DNA of 36,217 bases. Origin: Aquimarina sp. RZ0 (GTDB lineage: Bacteria > Bacteroidota > Bacteroidia > Flavobacteriales > Flavobacteriaceae). The first letter of the stretch is position 1; each line of letters begins with the position of its first letter. The notes below the pieces were generated by a model. The model searched no databases. It had not been told where the DNA came from and saw only the letters and a list, made by a program, of their open reading frames with translations. Positions 1-8,190 of this stretch are shown piece after piece. A program made the translations under genes and the position numbers. The stretch lies in contig NZ_VTZU01000068.1 of assembly GCF_008370685.1 (NCBI RefSeq), positions 1 through 36,217 of the forward strand, in the 5' to 3' direction.

Positions 1-2
1 GC

Positions 3-557
3 ACTCTTGTTCATGATAGATTTAGTAGTTATTTTAGTTATCAGTGTGGACATAGCCTGTGCAACGCACATATTTTGAGGGATCTGATTTATATAGAAGA
101 AGCTTTTAATGCTCCCTGGGCAACCAAAATAAGAAAACTACTAGTACGTGCCAAGAAAAAGAAAGAGCAAGATCCTGATCTGAAATCTTCATATTATACA
201 AGGGCATTCAACACCTTTACTAAAACAATACGGCCCATTATCAAAGGCTATGATAAGAAATTCAAGAAAACTGATGAGCAACGTTTGGCTTTTGCTTTAG
301 AAAAACATAAATACCTCTTTCTTGAATTTATCAAACAACCTTTAGTGCCTTTTGATAACAATCAGGCGGAACGTGATTTAAGGATGATCAAGGTCAAACA
401 AAAAGTGTCGGGATGTTTTCGATCACAAGATCATATCCATTACTTTTCCAGAATCAGGGGATACATCTCAACACTTAGAAAGAATAAGCAATCTATATTA
501 GAATGTCTTATCAATGCATTCAATGAAAAACCATACATCCCAATGAAGGGTGAATAG
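3..557 (+). CDS. IS66-family transposase, C-terminal part (5' end outside window)
   Basis: The reading frame is open from the window edge, so this is the 3' portion of a longer gene and not a gene starting at the TTG at 75. It reads VHDRFSSYFSY then HSLCNAHILRDL, the HD...LCNAH.LR pattern of the IS66 DDE catalytic core. Near the C-terminus comes PFDNNQAERDLRMIKVKQKV, which carries the conserved NN.AER.LR motif with the last catalytic acid. The ending (GCFRSQ, Y.STLRKN, LECLINAF) is also typical of IS66 transposases, which cut and join IS ends. No frameshift is visible in the part present. The product would be intact if the missing N-terminal half is intact. IS66 elements usually carry two small accessory genes upstream of tnpC; these would lie outside the window. 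Confidence 0.9.
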   Translation, partial: TLVHDRFSSYFSYQCGHSLCNAHILRDLIYIEEAFNAPWATKIRKLLVRAKKKKEQDPDLKSSYYTRAFNTFTKTIRPIIKGYDKKFKKTDEQRLAFALEKHKYLFLEFIKQPLVPFDNNQAERDLRMIKVKQKVSGCFRSQDHIHYFSRIRGYISTLRKNKQSILECLINAFNEKPYIPMKGE

Positions 558-634
558 TTACGAATAATAAATTACAGAACAAATATATCTGATTATCAAT
601 TAGTTTTTACTATGTTTTTCGGTTTTTTAAAAAA

Positions 635-717
635 GTACAGGGCACTTGAAAAAGGAAAATTATTTTCCCAAAATAATACAAGTCGATGTTTCCTTTTTTT
701 AATCAAGCACCCGGTAC
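635..717. repeat. Inverted repeat, probable IS66 element end
   Basis: The arm at 635-649 (GTACAGGGCACTTGA, then AAAGGAAA by 658) and the arm at 703-717 (TCAAGCACCCGGTAC, preceded by TTTCC at 689) are imperfect inverted copies. They lie 80-160 bases past the transposase stop codon. IS elements end in such repeats, so the outer arm may be the right terminus of the IS66 element. The inner arm would then be a subterminal copy, or the pair a hairpin. The matching left end is not in the window, so the exact boundary is inferred. Confidence 0.4.
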
Positions 718-898
718 GTACTACACAAAAATTAACCTAACCAAATCTGTGTGCATTCCAAGAGGTAATTTTTTCAAAGAAGATATTATACAAACTATAG
801 AAGAATTAAAACACAAAGAAAATACGAGAGCAGACATACTCTATAAAATGGGTTTTAGTAAATTAGCTAGCAAGAACATATTAGATATTAATTTTTAA
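718..898 (+). pseudogene. Orphan coding remnant after the IS end
   Basis: An open frame runs to a stop at 896-898 and encodes about 60 residues, including IPRGNFFKEDIIQTIEELK and ADILYKMGFSKLASKNILD. It looks like real protein: helical, charged, with few rare residues. I do not recognise the family. The only ATG (686) lies inside the inverted repeat of the IS end. The likeliest reading is that this is the 3' end of a gene whose front was removed or displaced by the IS66 insertion. It could also be a small real gene with a start that I misjudge. Confidence 0.35.
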
Positions 899-919
899 TT
901 AATACTAACTAATATTTTT

Positions 920-1281
920 ATGTCAAAAGCATCAAATACACCACATACAACACTTTAAAAAGCGTTTCAATTAATCTATAAAAAGATTATCAGACAACAA
1001 ACATTGACAAAATTACAGCAACAACAAAAATAACTAAAGGTGCCTTCTTTTATCATTTTAAAACAAATGACGAAATGGGAAGTACTATACTTACACAACA
1101 TTAAAAATGGTGTAAACTATAGATTTTTTACAATCTATCAAAATAAGGTTTCCCACAATCAATTTACTCTTATAGAAACGGAAAAGGCTTTCTTTGGATT
1201 CAATTTGTTACTACGCCTGATACTCATAAACTGAATTTTCCTAAGTTCACAAAATTTGTTGACGGTATCAAACTTGTTTAA
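920..1281 (+). pseudogene. Decayed TetR-family regulator
   Basis: No single frame is long. Joining frames across about two single-base shifts from the ATG at 920 gives MSKASNTPHTTL, then KAFQLIYK, then DYQTTNIDKITATTKITK and GAFFYHFKTNDEMGS. This is the TetR_N helix-turn-helix, with the signature G.FFYHF.. ..EM. The shifts lie near 955 and 981, and a stop at 1102-1104 ends the similarity. A further stretch in the same frame (about 1171-1281, reading GKGFLWIQFVTTPDTHKL and FPKFTKFVDGIKLV) also looks like protein, but I cannot place it. The gene is inactive as read. It lies between the IS66 end and the AraC gene, in a stretch of decaying DNA. Confidence 0.7.
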
Positions 1282-1478
1282 TAAATAGCTGGTTTTCAAA
1301 ATTGTTACTATGAAACTAGCGCAACGTATAGTGTCAGATCAAAAGATAATTTCCTTTTTGGGATGGCGCTAAATTTTTATACATTGAACAAGAAATAAAT
1401 TGGTACAAGCATATTTGCCTTACTCCGATTTCATAGTTAACCTTATCACACATTAACCGATTTAAAAAATGTAATAGA
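1282..1478. other. Non-coding or decayed stretch before the AraC gene
   Basis: No intact gene is seen. One frame continuing from the relic reads AGFQNCYYETSATYSV and FLFGMALNFYTLNKK between stops at about 1278 and 1400. This suggests more degraded coding DNA of unknown origin. The last 80 bases are AT-rich and should hold the promoter of the AraC gene, but I see no clear TAnnTTTG box. Confidence 0.3.
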
Positions 1479-2330
1479 ATGAACCGTGAAATGATAGATA
1501 TAAACGATTGCACAATTTTATTGGAAGAGGCTGCTACCGATAATACATTGATCGACTCATGTTTTTTTGATGAGCCAGTTATTGCGATCGCTTTTTACGG
1601 TGCAGGTGATGTTAGCCTAAAAGTTAAATACAAGGGAAAAACCAAAGAGTTCCAACATACAAAAGGTATGGTTTTGTCATTTTATGCTGATGAGAAAGTT
1701 GAATTTGAACACTATGTTTCTACAAAAAAACCTTTGCAATGTATTGTAATTACAACCACTATTAGAAACTTGGACAAATTGCCCAACGGTGAAGGTCAAT
1801 TTTTAGAGCAATTCTTATATCAACTTGTTCATCCCAAAGATCATTATGTAGAAGGACCCGTGTTTAATATGACCCCGGAAATGTTCTTATTGGCTGAGCA
1901 ATTCTTTACTAATAAATATGAAGGAAGCCTTAAAATGATGTTTTATAAAAGCCACATGACTGCTTTACTTTCGCACTATTTTGGACAATTGGCTATTCAT
2001 AAGGCAACTGAAATAAATGCTTCACAACTTAAAAAGATAAATCTTGCACAAGAAATATTGTTGTCTGATCTGGAAAATCCCCCTTCCTTAACCGAATTGG
2101 CACATAAAATTGGAATCAATACCAATAAACTTAAAATAGAATTCAAAGCACAGTTTGGTGTTCCGGTTTTTAAATACTTACAAAACGAACGCTTAAAGAA
2201 AGCCCAAAAATTAATCAAAAACGAGCAAAAAACCATTCAAGAAGCTGCCTGGGCAGTAGGCTACGATAGTTTAGGCTCCTTCTCCAACGCCTTTGAAAAA
2301 AAATTTGGCTACAGACCCAGTCAGGCATAA
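1479..2330 (+). CDS. AraC/XylS-family transcriptional regulator
   Basis: The 283-residue protein ends in a full AraC-type double helix-turn-helix, about residues 185-283. Helix 1 is in SLTELAHKIGINTNKLKIEF. The second half has TIQEAAWAVGYDSLGSFSNA followed by FEKKFGYRPSQA, the usual GY.s...F...F....G..P signature. The N-terminal 180 residues form a cupin-like or other sensor domain with no close family that I recognise. It is a DNA-binding activator or repressor acting in the cytoplasm. It lies 90 bases upstream of a three-gene operon on the same strand. A direct repeat typical of AraC binding sites lies between them, so it is likely the operon's local activator. The ATG at 1479 is the first in frame and gives a normal-length family member. 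Confidence 0.93.
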   Translation: MNREMIDINDCTILLEEAATDNTLIDSCFFDEPVIAIAFYGAGDVSLKVKYKGKTKEFQHTKGMVLSFYADEKVEFEHYVSTKKPLQCIVITTTIRNLDKLPNGEGQFLEQFLYQLVHPKDHYVEGPVFNMTPEMFLLAEQFFTNKYEGSLKMMFYKSHMTALLSHYFGQLAIHKATEINASQLKKINLAQEILLSDLENPPSLTELAHKIGINTNKLKIEFKAQFGVPVFKYLQNERLKKAQKLIKNEQKTIQEAAWAVGYDSLGSFSNAFEKKFGYRPSQA

Positions 2331-2331
2331 A

Positions 2332-2371
2332 ATTCTTTTCGAATAAATCATAATTCTTTCTGAATAAGTCA
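2332..2371 (+). promoter_or_regulatory. 19-bp direct repeat, candidate AraC operator
   Basis: Copy 1 (2332-2350) is ATTCTTTTCGAATAAATCA and copy 2 (2353-2371) is ATTCTTTCTGAATAAGTCA; 16 of 19 bases agree. The period is 21 bases, two helical turns, as expected for two AraC-type subunits bound on one face of DNA. Copy 2 ends 17 bases before the -7 box at 2389, so it covers the place of the -33 box. That is a class II activator geometry. Function is inferred from position and form. Confidence 0.6.
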
Positions 2372-2388
2372 CTGGTTTACAGTCGCTA

Positions 2389-2396
2389 TAAATTTG
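2389..2396 (+). promoter_or_regulatory. Bacteroidota -7 promoter box (TAAATTTG)
   Basis: It matches TAnnTTTG and lies 25 bases before the ATG at 2421. No TTG -33 box is found at 17-23 bases upstream; the AraC-type repeat occupies that position. This fits an activator-dependent promoter for the three-gene operon. Confidence 0.5.
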
Positions 2397-2420
2397 CTTC
2401 ATAATTTAAAACTAAGAATT

Positions 2421-2813
2421 ATGATTAGCAACAGATTATTTAGCATTATATGCGCCATTTTAGTTTGGATTTTAGGTGTTAGTTTTTATCTCTTATCATT
2501 CTATATACCCATTTTAGAAAACCCTGAGCAACAATCCAATATTGTACTGATATTAACCATTATTCCCAGTGCTTGTATAGGGACTTATTTGTTCTATAAC
2601 AAAAGATGGATGAAACCATCCGCATTGGCACTTACGTTTATAATTATGGCTATTATATTGGATGCATTAATAACAGTTCCTGTCTTTGCTGTTCCTAATG
2701 GAGGTACCTATTCGAAGTTTTTTGGAGATCCTGTGTTTTACACCATTATCGTCGAATATTACTTCATTGTATTATACTATGGAAATTATTTAACAAAAAA
2801 AATAATAGCATGA
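2421..2813 (+). CDS. Small four-helix membrane protein (DUF5367-like)
   Basis: The 130-residue protein has about four hydrophobic segments: near the start (FSIICAILVWILGVSFYLLS), then around residues 40-58, 68-88 and 105-125. It is an inner-membrane protein of unknown function. Its pattern (short loops, a helix ending in ALITVPVF, then YSKFFGDPVFY) resembles small DUF5367-type proteins often found beside DUF1772 and NmrA genes. I hold that family name loosely. I choose the ATG at 2421. A TTG at 2394 lies inside the promoter box and would add nine residues before the first helix. It overlaps the next gene by 4 bases (ATGA), so the two are translationally coupled. Confidence 0.8.
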   Translation: MISNRLFSIICAILVWILGVSFYLLSFYIPILENPEQQSNIVLILTIIPSACIGTYLFYNKRWMKPSALALTFIIMAIILDALITVPVFAVPNGGTYSKFFGDPVFYTIIVEYYFIVLYYGNYLTKKIIA

Positions 2814-3295
2814 AAACCTGTGTTCTTTTTATAACAGTTTTATTGAATGCGCTTTCTACAGGTTTTTTCTTCGCCTGGTCTGTTTCGATCATATTAGGAA
2901 CAAAAAAAGTAGGTGATTTGTCTTATTTGGAGACTATGCAGCATATTAATAGAGAAATCTTAAACCCAGCATTCTTTATAGTGTTCTTTGGAAGCTTGAT
3001 TACCCTAATTATTACTGCATACCTACAGTTTAACAACAATCCTGTGTTTTGGTTGGTCTTAGCATCAGCAATCATTCATCTAGTTGGCACTTTTGGTATT
3101 ACAGCCTTTGGAAATGTTCCTTTAAACAATGAATTAGACGCGTTGAACATTCACAAATCTAGCCTATTAGAGCTAAAGAATTTCAGAACCTATTATGAAA
3201 ATACCTGGAATCATTATCATACCATTAGAACCATTTCAGGTATGATTTCATTTATCCTATTACTGATATCAACATTTATTCAAAAAATATTTTAA
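2810..3295 (+). CDS. DUF1772-family membrane protein (anthrone oxygenase-like)
   Basis: The 161-residue protein has four membrane helices. They lie at about residues 5-28, 52-72, 80-100 and 138-158. The region between helices 3 and 4 carries FGNVPLNNELDAL, the N.P.N..L pattern of DUF1772. Other family hallmarks are the small-residue first helix (STGFFFAWS) and W..YH..R....M. Some fungal members are anthrone oxygenases; the role of bacterial members is unknown. The start overlaps the preceding stop in ATGA. It is the middle gene of the AraC-controlled operon and may work with the NmrA-type enzyme downstream on a small hydrophobic compound. That role is inference. Confidence 0.85.
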   Translation: MKTCVLFITVLLNALSTGFFFAWSVSIILGTKKVGDLSYLETMQHINREILNPAFFIVFFGSLITLIITAYLQFNNNPVFWLVLASAIIHLVGTFGITAFGNVPLNNELDALNIHKSSLLELKNFRTYYENTWNHYHTIRTISGMISFILLLISTFIQKIF

Positions 3296-3306
3296 AACAA
3301 CTCATT

Positions 3307-4122
3307 ATGAAAACAAATATTTTAGTTATTGGCGGAACCGGTAAAACTGGTCGCCGAATCGTAGAACAATTAAAAAACAAAGGGATCGAACCTAGAATTG
3401 GCTCAAGAAACGCATCACCAAGCTTTGATTGGGATAATAAAGATACTTGGGTAAAAACCTTAAGTGGCATCGAAAAAATGTATGTTACCTATTATCCAGA
3501 TCTGGCTGTTCCCGGAGCCAAAGAAGCCATCCTTAGTTTAACCATTTTAGCCAAAGAATTAGGAGTCAAAAAAATGGTTTTACTTTCTGGAAAAGGCGAA
3601 ACCGAAGCAGAGGCCTGTGAAAAGATTGTCATGGACTCTGGTATGAATTATACTATTGTTAGAGCTTCTTGGTTTAACCAAAATTGGAGTGAAAGTTTCT
3701 TTTTAGAACCTATTTTATCTGGAGAGGTGGCATTACCAATGTCTGATGTTTTAATTCCATTTGTAGATGCCAATGATATTGCCGAAGTTGCTGCCACTGT
3801 TTTACTGGATGATAGCTATAATGGTGAAATCATTGAAGTAACAGGTCCAGAATTAATTACTTTTAAGGATATCATTAACATCATTTCAAAGACCAGCGGC
3901 AGAAGTCTGAACTTTTACGACATCACATTAGAACAGTATGTAGATGGAATGAAAAAAATGCAAATGCCTAATGAGGCTATTTGGCTAATTGAGTATTTAT
4001 TTAGTCATGTGCTAACTAATCCAAAAAATCAACAAGTTGTTAACGATATTGAGCACGTTTTGGGTAGAAAAGCAAAAACATTTTTAGAATATGCCGAAAA
4101 AACTGCTAAAACTTGGATTTAG
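3307..4122 (+). CDS. NmrA-type NAD(P)-binding oxidoreductase
   Basis: The 271-residue protein starts with a Rossmann fold: ILVIGGTGKTGRRIVEQLK carries the GG.G..G dinucleotide motif at residues 5-23. It lacks the YxxxK catalytic pair of classical SDR enzymes, as usual for the atypical NmrA / NAD(P)H-binding group. The segments KKMVLLSGKGETEAEACEKI, TIVRASWFNQNW and VDANDIAEVAA match that group. Relatives act as quinone or NADPH-redox sensors or as reductases. It is the last gene of the operon, 11 bases after the DUF1772 gene. A small-molecule redox or detoxification role controlled by the AraC protein is a reasonable guess; no substrate can be named. Confidence 0.88.
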   Translation: MKTNILVIGGTGKTGRRIVEQLKNKGIEPRIGSRNASPSFDWDNKDTWVKTLSGIEKMYVTYYPDLAVPGAKEAILSLTILAKELGVKKMVLLSGKGETEAEACEKIVMDSGMNYTIVRASWFNQNWSESFFLEPILSGEVALPMSDVLIPFVDANDIAEVAATVLLDDSYNGEIIEVTGPELITFKDIINIISKTSGRSLNFYDITLEQYVDGMKKMQMPNEAIWLIEYLFSHVLTNPKNQQVVNDIEHVLGRKAKTFLEYAEKTAKTWI

Positions 4123-4829
4123 AATCAAGTTAAAATAAAATAACTTATAACGTGTATCGCTATTGCCGATGAACTTAATTATATCTGAATTTATTACAAT
4201 TCACTATATTTATTTTATATCGAAATATTCTAACTGATTTTCCGAAACAAGCCATACAAGAACCAGCTACCCAAAATTTGTTTCATCTAATCAAGATGCA
4301 CGGCAACAACAACTAACACCATAAAAACATAAGTCTTTAAGTATTAAACCAAAAGATTTATGTTTTATTTGCTGAAAACTACCAAATTTTTAATTTGGCT
4401 TTTAAACTGAAAAAATAAATCAAAATATAAAAAATGACCCTCTGACAAATACGAAATGTAGTATCTGTTTACATAGTACGCTCCGTCATCTGAAAATTTA
4501 CTAATTGATTTATTGGATAAACTATTAACAAAAAAACACTGAGCGCACAAAATTAGATGAACACCAAGGATTCCTTTAATTTTATTGTTTTGTTGCACTA
4601 TACACGAGCCGCGATAACGTATATGATTTTGACATCCAGTTCTGCAAACTATTGTTCTTATGTATTTTAATAGTATACGCTTAGGATGTAAGAAGTGTTA
4701 TCATTTTTTTAGTAGTGATGCTCTGTTTCCTTTCAGTTTTAGTCCTTTTTTAAGAACTTAACAATAGTTTTGTTCTTTTCTGCTACTTTTATTTCTTAAT
4801 TAAAAAGTTGCACATACCAAACATTACCA
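4123..4829. other. Gene-free stretch
   Basis: No supported gene in about 700 bases. A 77-codon minus-strand frame (4365-4598) starts with GTG just inside a GC-richer patch at 4593-4620, and a patch at 4147-4170 has similar words (CGTGTAT, GCGATA / CGCTAT). These may be the flanks of a decayed small cassette. A TAnnTTTG box (TAGTTTTG, 4765-4772) precedes the gene at 4830 without a clear -33 box. Confidence 0.3.
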
Positions 4830-5579
4830 TTGCAGGAGCAACTCAAAATTAAAAAAACCGTGGAAATTGAAGAGAAAATAAATTTTGCAAAAAAAGAATT
4901 AGAAGCTGATCTGAAAAATAAAAACATGGCATTTCTCATAGAAATGATGTCCTCCAGAGAAAACTATTCACCTTTAATAAAAGAATGGAGAAAAAATGTA
5001 ACCAGTAGTGTAGATCTAATTAGCCATTTTGCGTATGTAAAAGCGAGATCATTAAATAAAAATGAAAACAAAATGGAACTATTGGAACTGTTAAAAAGTA
5101 AAAAATACATAGATCATAAAGAATACATCTATTACGCTCTTTCATTTTTTTGTAAAAACACTCATGATATTGATCTTTTTAATTTTTTAATGGAAAAACT
5201 TAGCCATGAAAAGCAACAAAATTGTAAAATAAATATTTTGTTGGGAATTGATGAAATGAATAAATGTTTTGGAAATATAAATTTAACGCCAATTGTAGAC
5301 CTAATAGAAAATCGCTCTAAAATTATTAAAATTAGTGCGCTTAGAGCATTAAAACACACCTGTAAAGATGGAATAGAAGATATATTATTAAACCTATTTA
5401 CTACAACAAATAAAAGCTACATAAAAGATATTATATGCGACCCTCTTAAAAGTATTGGAACAAAAAAATCAATCCCTATTTTAGAACATGCTTATAAAAA
5501 AACCAGAGATACTTTCCTTAGAAACCAAATAGTACATACGGTAGAAGATATTCGAAAAAGAATTGAATCTAAAAATTGA
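4830..5579 (+). CDS. HEAT-repeat-like protein of unknown function
   Basis: The 249-residue protein is rich in Lys, Glu, Asn and Leu and has no signal peptide or membrane helix. The C-terminal half looks like tandem helical pairs. Examples are TPIVDLIENRSKIIKISALR followed by ALKH, and SIPILEHAYKKTRDTFLRNQ followed by IVHTVEDI. This suggests a HEAT or PBS-lyase-like alpha solenoid, a protein-protein scaffold. I do not recognise a named family. The start is uncertain: TTG at 4830 opens the frame, and the next Met is residue 33 (position 4926). The N-terminal 32 residues are a charged helix and could be non-coding. It stands alone between two gaps. Confidence 0.7.
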   Translation: MQEQLKIKKTVEIEEKINFAKKELEADLKNKNMAFLIEMMSSRENYSPLIKEWRKNVTSSVDLISHFAYVKARSLNKNENKMELLELLKSKKYIDHKEYIYYALSFFCKNTHDIDLFNFLMEKLSHEKQQNCKINILLGIDEMNKCFGNINLTPIVDLIENRSKIIKISALRALKHTCKDGIEDILLNLFTTTNKSYIKDIICDPLKSIGTKKSIPILEHAYKKTRDTFLRNQIVHTVEDIRKRIESKN

Positions 5580-5689
5580 AAATATCTATTCAAAAAGTAG
5601 ATATCTAAAACAGGAACTAATTCTTGGGTTTATATTAGAGTCTTCTTGATTTCCTGATTCAGACGAAAAATAGTATTTTTTTGATCAAT

Positions 5690-5710
5690 TGAAGTGTTTT
5701 TTGCACTTCA
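5690..5710 (+). repeat. Short hairpin
   Basis: TGAAGTG and CACTTCA form a 7-bp stem around a T-rich loop, about 110 bases after the HEAT-like gene. There is no T-run after it, so it is not a standard intrinsic terminator. The rest of 5580-5866 holds nothing I can name. Confidence 0.3.
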
Positions 5711-5866
5711 TAGCAGCACCGAAATAAGAAAAAGTCGAAAATTGAGTCAAAAAGAGCATTTTTACAGCAGATGAAAAAAGTATAAGCCACTTTGGATTCT
5801 GAATTCGAACAGACAAAGTTTCACATTAATTATGTAACAATATTTTAACTCAATCGTCTAGAGATT

Positions 5867-7081
5867 ATGAAAAGATTTTTAAAAACCCACACCTCCATTA
5901 TTTTATTACTAGTTTCTTTCAGTAGCTTTTCCCAAAATAATACTTTCTCTATTTCTGGTCAGGTTTTAGATGTAGAAACTTCTGAGCCAATACCCTTTGC
6001 TTCTGTATATATTAAGTCAGAGTCCATAGGAACAATAACAAATAATGATGGTTTTTTTGTTTTCCATATACCCGTTGGAAAAGAAGAAAGTATCATAATA
6101 GTTTCAATAATTGGTTATACATCAGTATCAAAAAAAGTAAGTACTTTTAATAAAAATCAAAAAATATTCCTTTCAGCAAAAGCCACCAATCTTGACGAAG
6201 TTGTTATAATGGCTACCAAAAAGAAAGAATTTACAGCTAAAGAAATTGTAAGAAAAGCATATAAGGAAATCCAAAATAACTATCCTAACCAACCCTATAT
6301 TCTAGAAGGCTATGTAAGAGACCTTCAAAAAGAAGACGACAGGTATGTTGAGTACCTGGAATGTGCTACAAAACTTTTTTATCAGGGCTTTAAAACTAGA
6401 AGAGAACCAAGGGTTGAACTGTTGGAAATAAAAACAAATTATTTGGGCGATAAGCACCCATGGAGTAAAAATTCAGAGCGTAAAAATTCGATTATAGATT
6501 TAGTCGAAGACGATTTAATTCGCTTTGATTACGGACCTATAAAAGGAAAAAATGGATGGAAATATGAATTAGAAAGTGTATTGCCATACGACAATGGACT
6601 GGTTTATAAAATAAATGGTATCGACAAACCTTTTCAAAGTTCTACGCTATTTATAGATACACAAACTTATGCATTTGTAAAAATTGAACTAACAAGAGCG
6701 GCGATAAATAATAGATCCTGGGTAAGAAGGTTTACAAATGGGGCACTTCAGGTATATTATAATTTGGTTTTAGAGTATCAGGAATACAAAGGAAAAATGT
6801 ATCTGAAATATCAGAAAGAAGAAGATCAATGGCGAATTTTTAAAGGCTTTGAATCAAAAAAAATACTTTTTACACAATATCCTAAAAAAGAGCTTTTTAT
6901 AAATAAAATAATAATTGATGATTTGGATAATTATCCGTTTAATAGTAATATGGACATTGGTTCTAGTATTGAAAGTCAAGCAAAAGAATTTAATACAGAA
7001 TTCTGGAATTCTTATAATATCCCAATGGAAACAGCAAAAGAGAGTAAAATCATATCAGAACTACAAAATAGGACTAATTAG
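5867..7081 (+). CDS. Exported carboxypeptidase-regulatory-like domain protein
   Basis: The 404-residue protein has a signal peptide (residues 1-22, ending FSSFSQ). A CarboxypepD_reg-like beta-sandwich follows at about residues 27-110: SISGQVLDVETSEPIPFASV, then IGTITNNDGFFVFHIPVG and IIGYTS, ending at LDEVVI. The remaining ~290 residues form a beta-rich domain common in Bacteroidota exported proteins, with EIVRKAYKEIQNNYPNQPY at its start. The front half resembles the N-terminus of SusC-like receptors, but there is no plug or barrel. It is probably periplasmic or outer-membrane-associated; the role is unknown. It is monocistronic by position. The ATG at 5867 gives a clean signal peptide. Confidence 0.88.
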   Translation: MKRFLKTHTSIILLLVSFSSFSQNNTFSISGQVLDVETSEPIPFASVYIKSESIGTITNNDGFFVFHIPVGKEESIIIVSIIGYTSVSKKVSTFNKNQKIFLSAKATNLDEVVIMATKKKEFTAKEIVRKAYKEIQNNYPNQPYILEGYVRDLQKEDDRYVEYLECATKLFYQGFKTRREPRVELLEIKTNYLGDKHPWSKNSERKNSIIDLVEDDLIRFDYGPIKGKNGWKYELESVLPYDNGLVYKINGIDKPFQSSTLFIDTQTYAFVKIELTRAAINNRSWVRRFTNGALQVYYNLVLEYQEYKGKMYLKYQKEEDQWRIFKGFESKKILFTQYPKKELFINKIIIDDLDNYPFNSNMDIGSSIESQAKEFNTEFWNSYNIPMETAKESKIISELQNRTN

Positions 7082-7261
7082 CGTGAGTTCATGCTGGAAT
7101 TGTTCATGGTACCTCCTTTAAATCAACAACTCGTCATCAGTGAATCTAATTTTATATTTAAGTATTTTTATGGCATCAATAATCTAAAAAAAAACATCTT
7201 ATTTTCTTTTTTGTATTCTAAAAGCTAAATTCTTAATTTAGTAGAGCTAAAGAAAAGAAAG

Positions 7262-7981
7262 ATGATATTTCCAAAAACTAACATTGAAAAAAAGCTTGCT
7301 CGTCTGAGAGATAAACAATTTGATGAGACTACATGGAAGCTGCAAGTACTATCCATATTAGAATCTAAGGATAAAGGCAATGACAGGATTATAAATACAC
7401 TCGTAAATAAATCTACTACTGATCATAATGAACTTATTTTTGATCAGTTAGAAACTCATAATATTTATCATATTGATCAGATCAAAAAAATTTGTATTGA
7501 TTATCGATTACGTTTTTTAGACACTAAATATTTTAAAGGAAAAACCCCGGAAGAAGCGCTACGTGCCATTGAACAAATTGAAAAAAATCATGGAGTTGAG
7601 CTAAAAGGCTTTAAAATTATTGCTCCCTCTAAGCTTTTTAAACTTGCAAACGCAGATGATCCTTTGCTATTTGCTCCTATGGGAAATGACTATTATTACT
7701 TAATTCACAAATGGGGTAATGATTTACATCCGTTTCGAAAATGGATGATGTGGTTTTTTAAAAGTTTTGAAAACTTATTATTCCTTACCTTTATTGTAAG
7801 CCTTTTACTTACTTTTATGATCCCTGACGGGCTGTTTAGTAAAGAAAAAACTACCTCTACGTTTATAATGGTATTTCTTTTCATGTTCAAATCCGTGGCT
7901 GCAGTCGTTTTGTTTTATGGCTTTGCCTTGGGTAAAAACTTTAATACAGCAATCTGGGACAGCAAATATTTTAATGCTTAA
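7262..7981 (+). CDS. Membrane-anchored protein of unknown function
   Basis: The 239-residue protein has a long soluble N-terminal part (residues 1-165), charged and mostly helical, with YFKGKTPEEALRAIEQIEKN at 90-109. Two membrane helices follow near the C-terminus (about 168-188, LLFLTFIVSLLLTFMIP, and 199-222, STFIMVFLFMFKSVAAVVLF). No signal peptide is present, so the N-terminal part is probably cytoplasmic. I recognise no named family. A purine-rich stretch (AAGAAAAGAAAG) lies just before the ATG. About 210 bases separate it from the next small membrane protein, so the two may be unrelated. Confidence 0.8.
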   Translation: MIFPKTNIEKKLARLRDKQFDETTWKLQVLSILESKDKGNDRIINTLVNKSTTDHNELIFDQLETHNIYHIDQIKKICIDYRLRFLDTKYFKGKTPEEALRAIEQIEKNHGVELKGFKIIAPSKLFKLANADDPLLFAPMGNDYYYLIHKWGNDLHPFRKWMMWFFKSFENLLFLTFIVSLLLTFMIPDGLFSKEKTTSTFIMVFLFMFKSVAAVVLFYGFALGKNFNTAIWDSKYFNA

Positions 7982-8190
7982 AATCACACTATGTATCTGG
8001 GAAATAGTCATAAACGGCCATATACAGGTAACATGATTACCCTACAATTTTTACAAAAACACTGTACACCCCTACAATTCATATTAATTCGCATATCAGC
8101 AATGAAACGAAGTTTGATATACTTAAAGGTTTTGTTGCGTATGTTCTAGACACTATTCAATTTTTAATAAAAAAACTATTGTAAATACCT

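Noticed and set aside
686..717. ATG at 686 as a gene start
   Set aside because: It lies inside the inverted repeat of the probable IS end, so the first ten codons are IS sequence.
1040..1234. 64-codon plus-strand frame
   Set aside because: It crosses frames of the decayed TetR gene; only its first residues (GAFFYHF neighbours, shifted) lie on the relic and the rest is out of frame.
2394..2420. TTG at 2394 as start of the membrane protein
   Set aside because: The TTG is part of the TAAATTTG promoter box; ATG at 2421 fits better.
4365..4598. 77-codon minus-strand frame
   Set aside because: Begins only with GTG and resembles no known family; kept as a note in the gap entry, not as a gene.
5690..5710. 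Intrinsic terminator
   Set aside because: A stem exists, but the T-run is in the loop and not after the stem.
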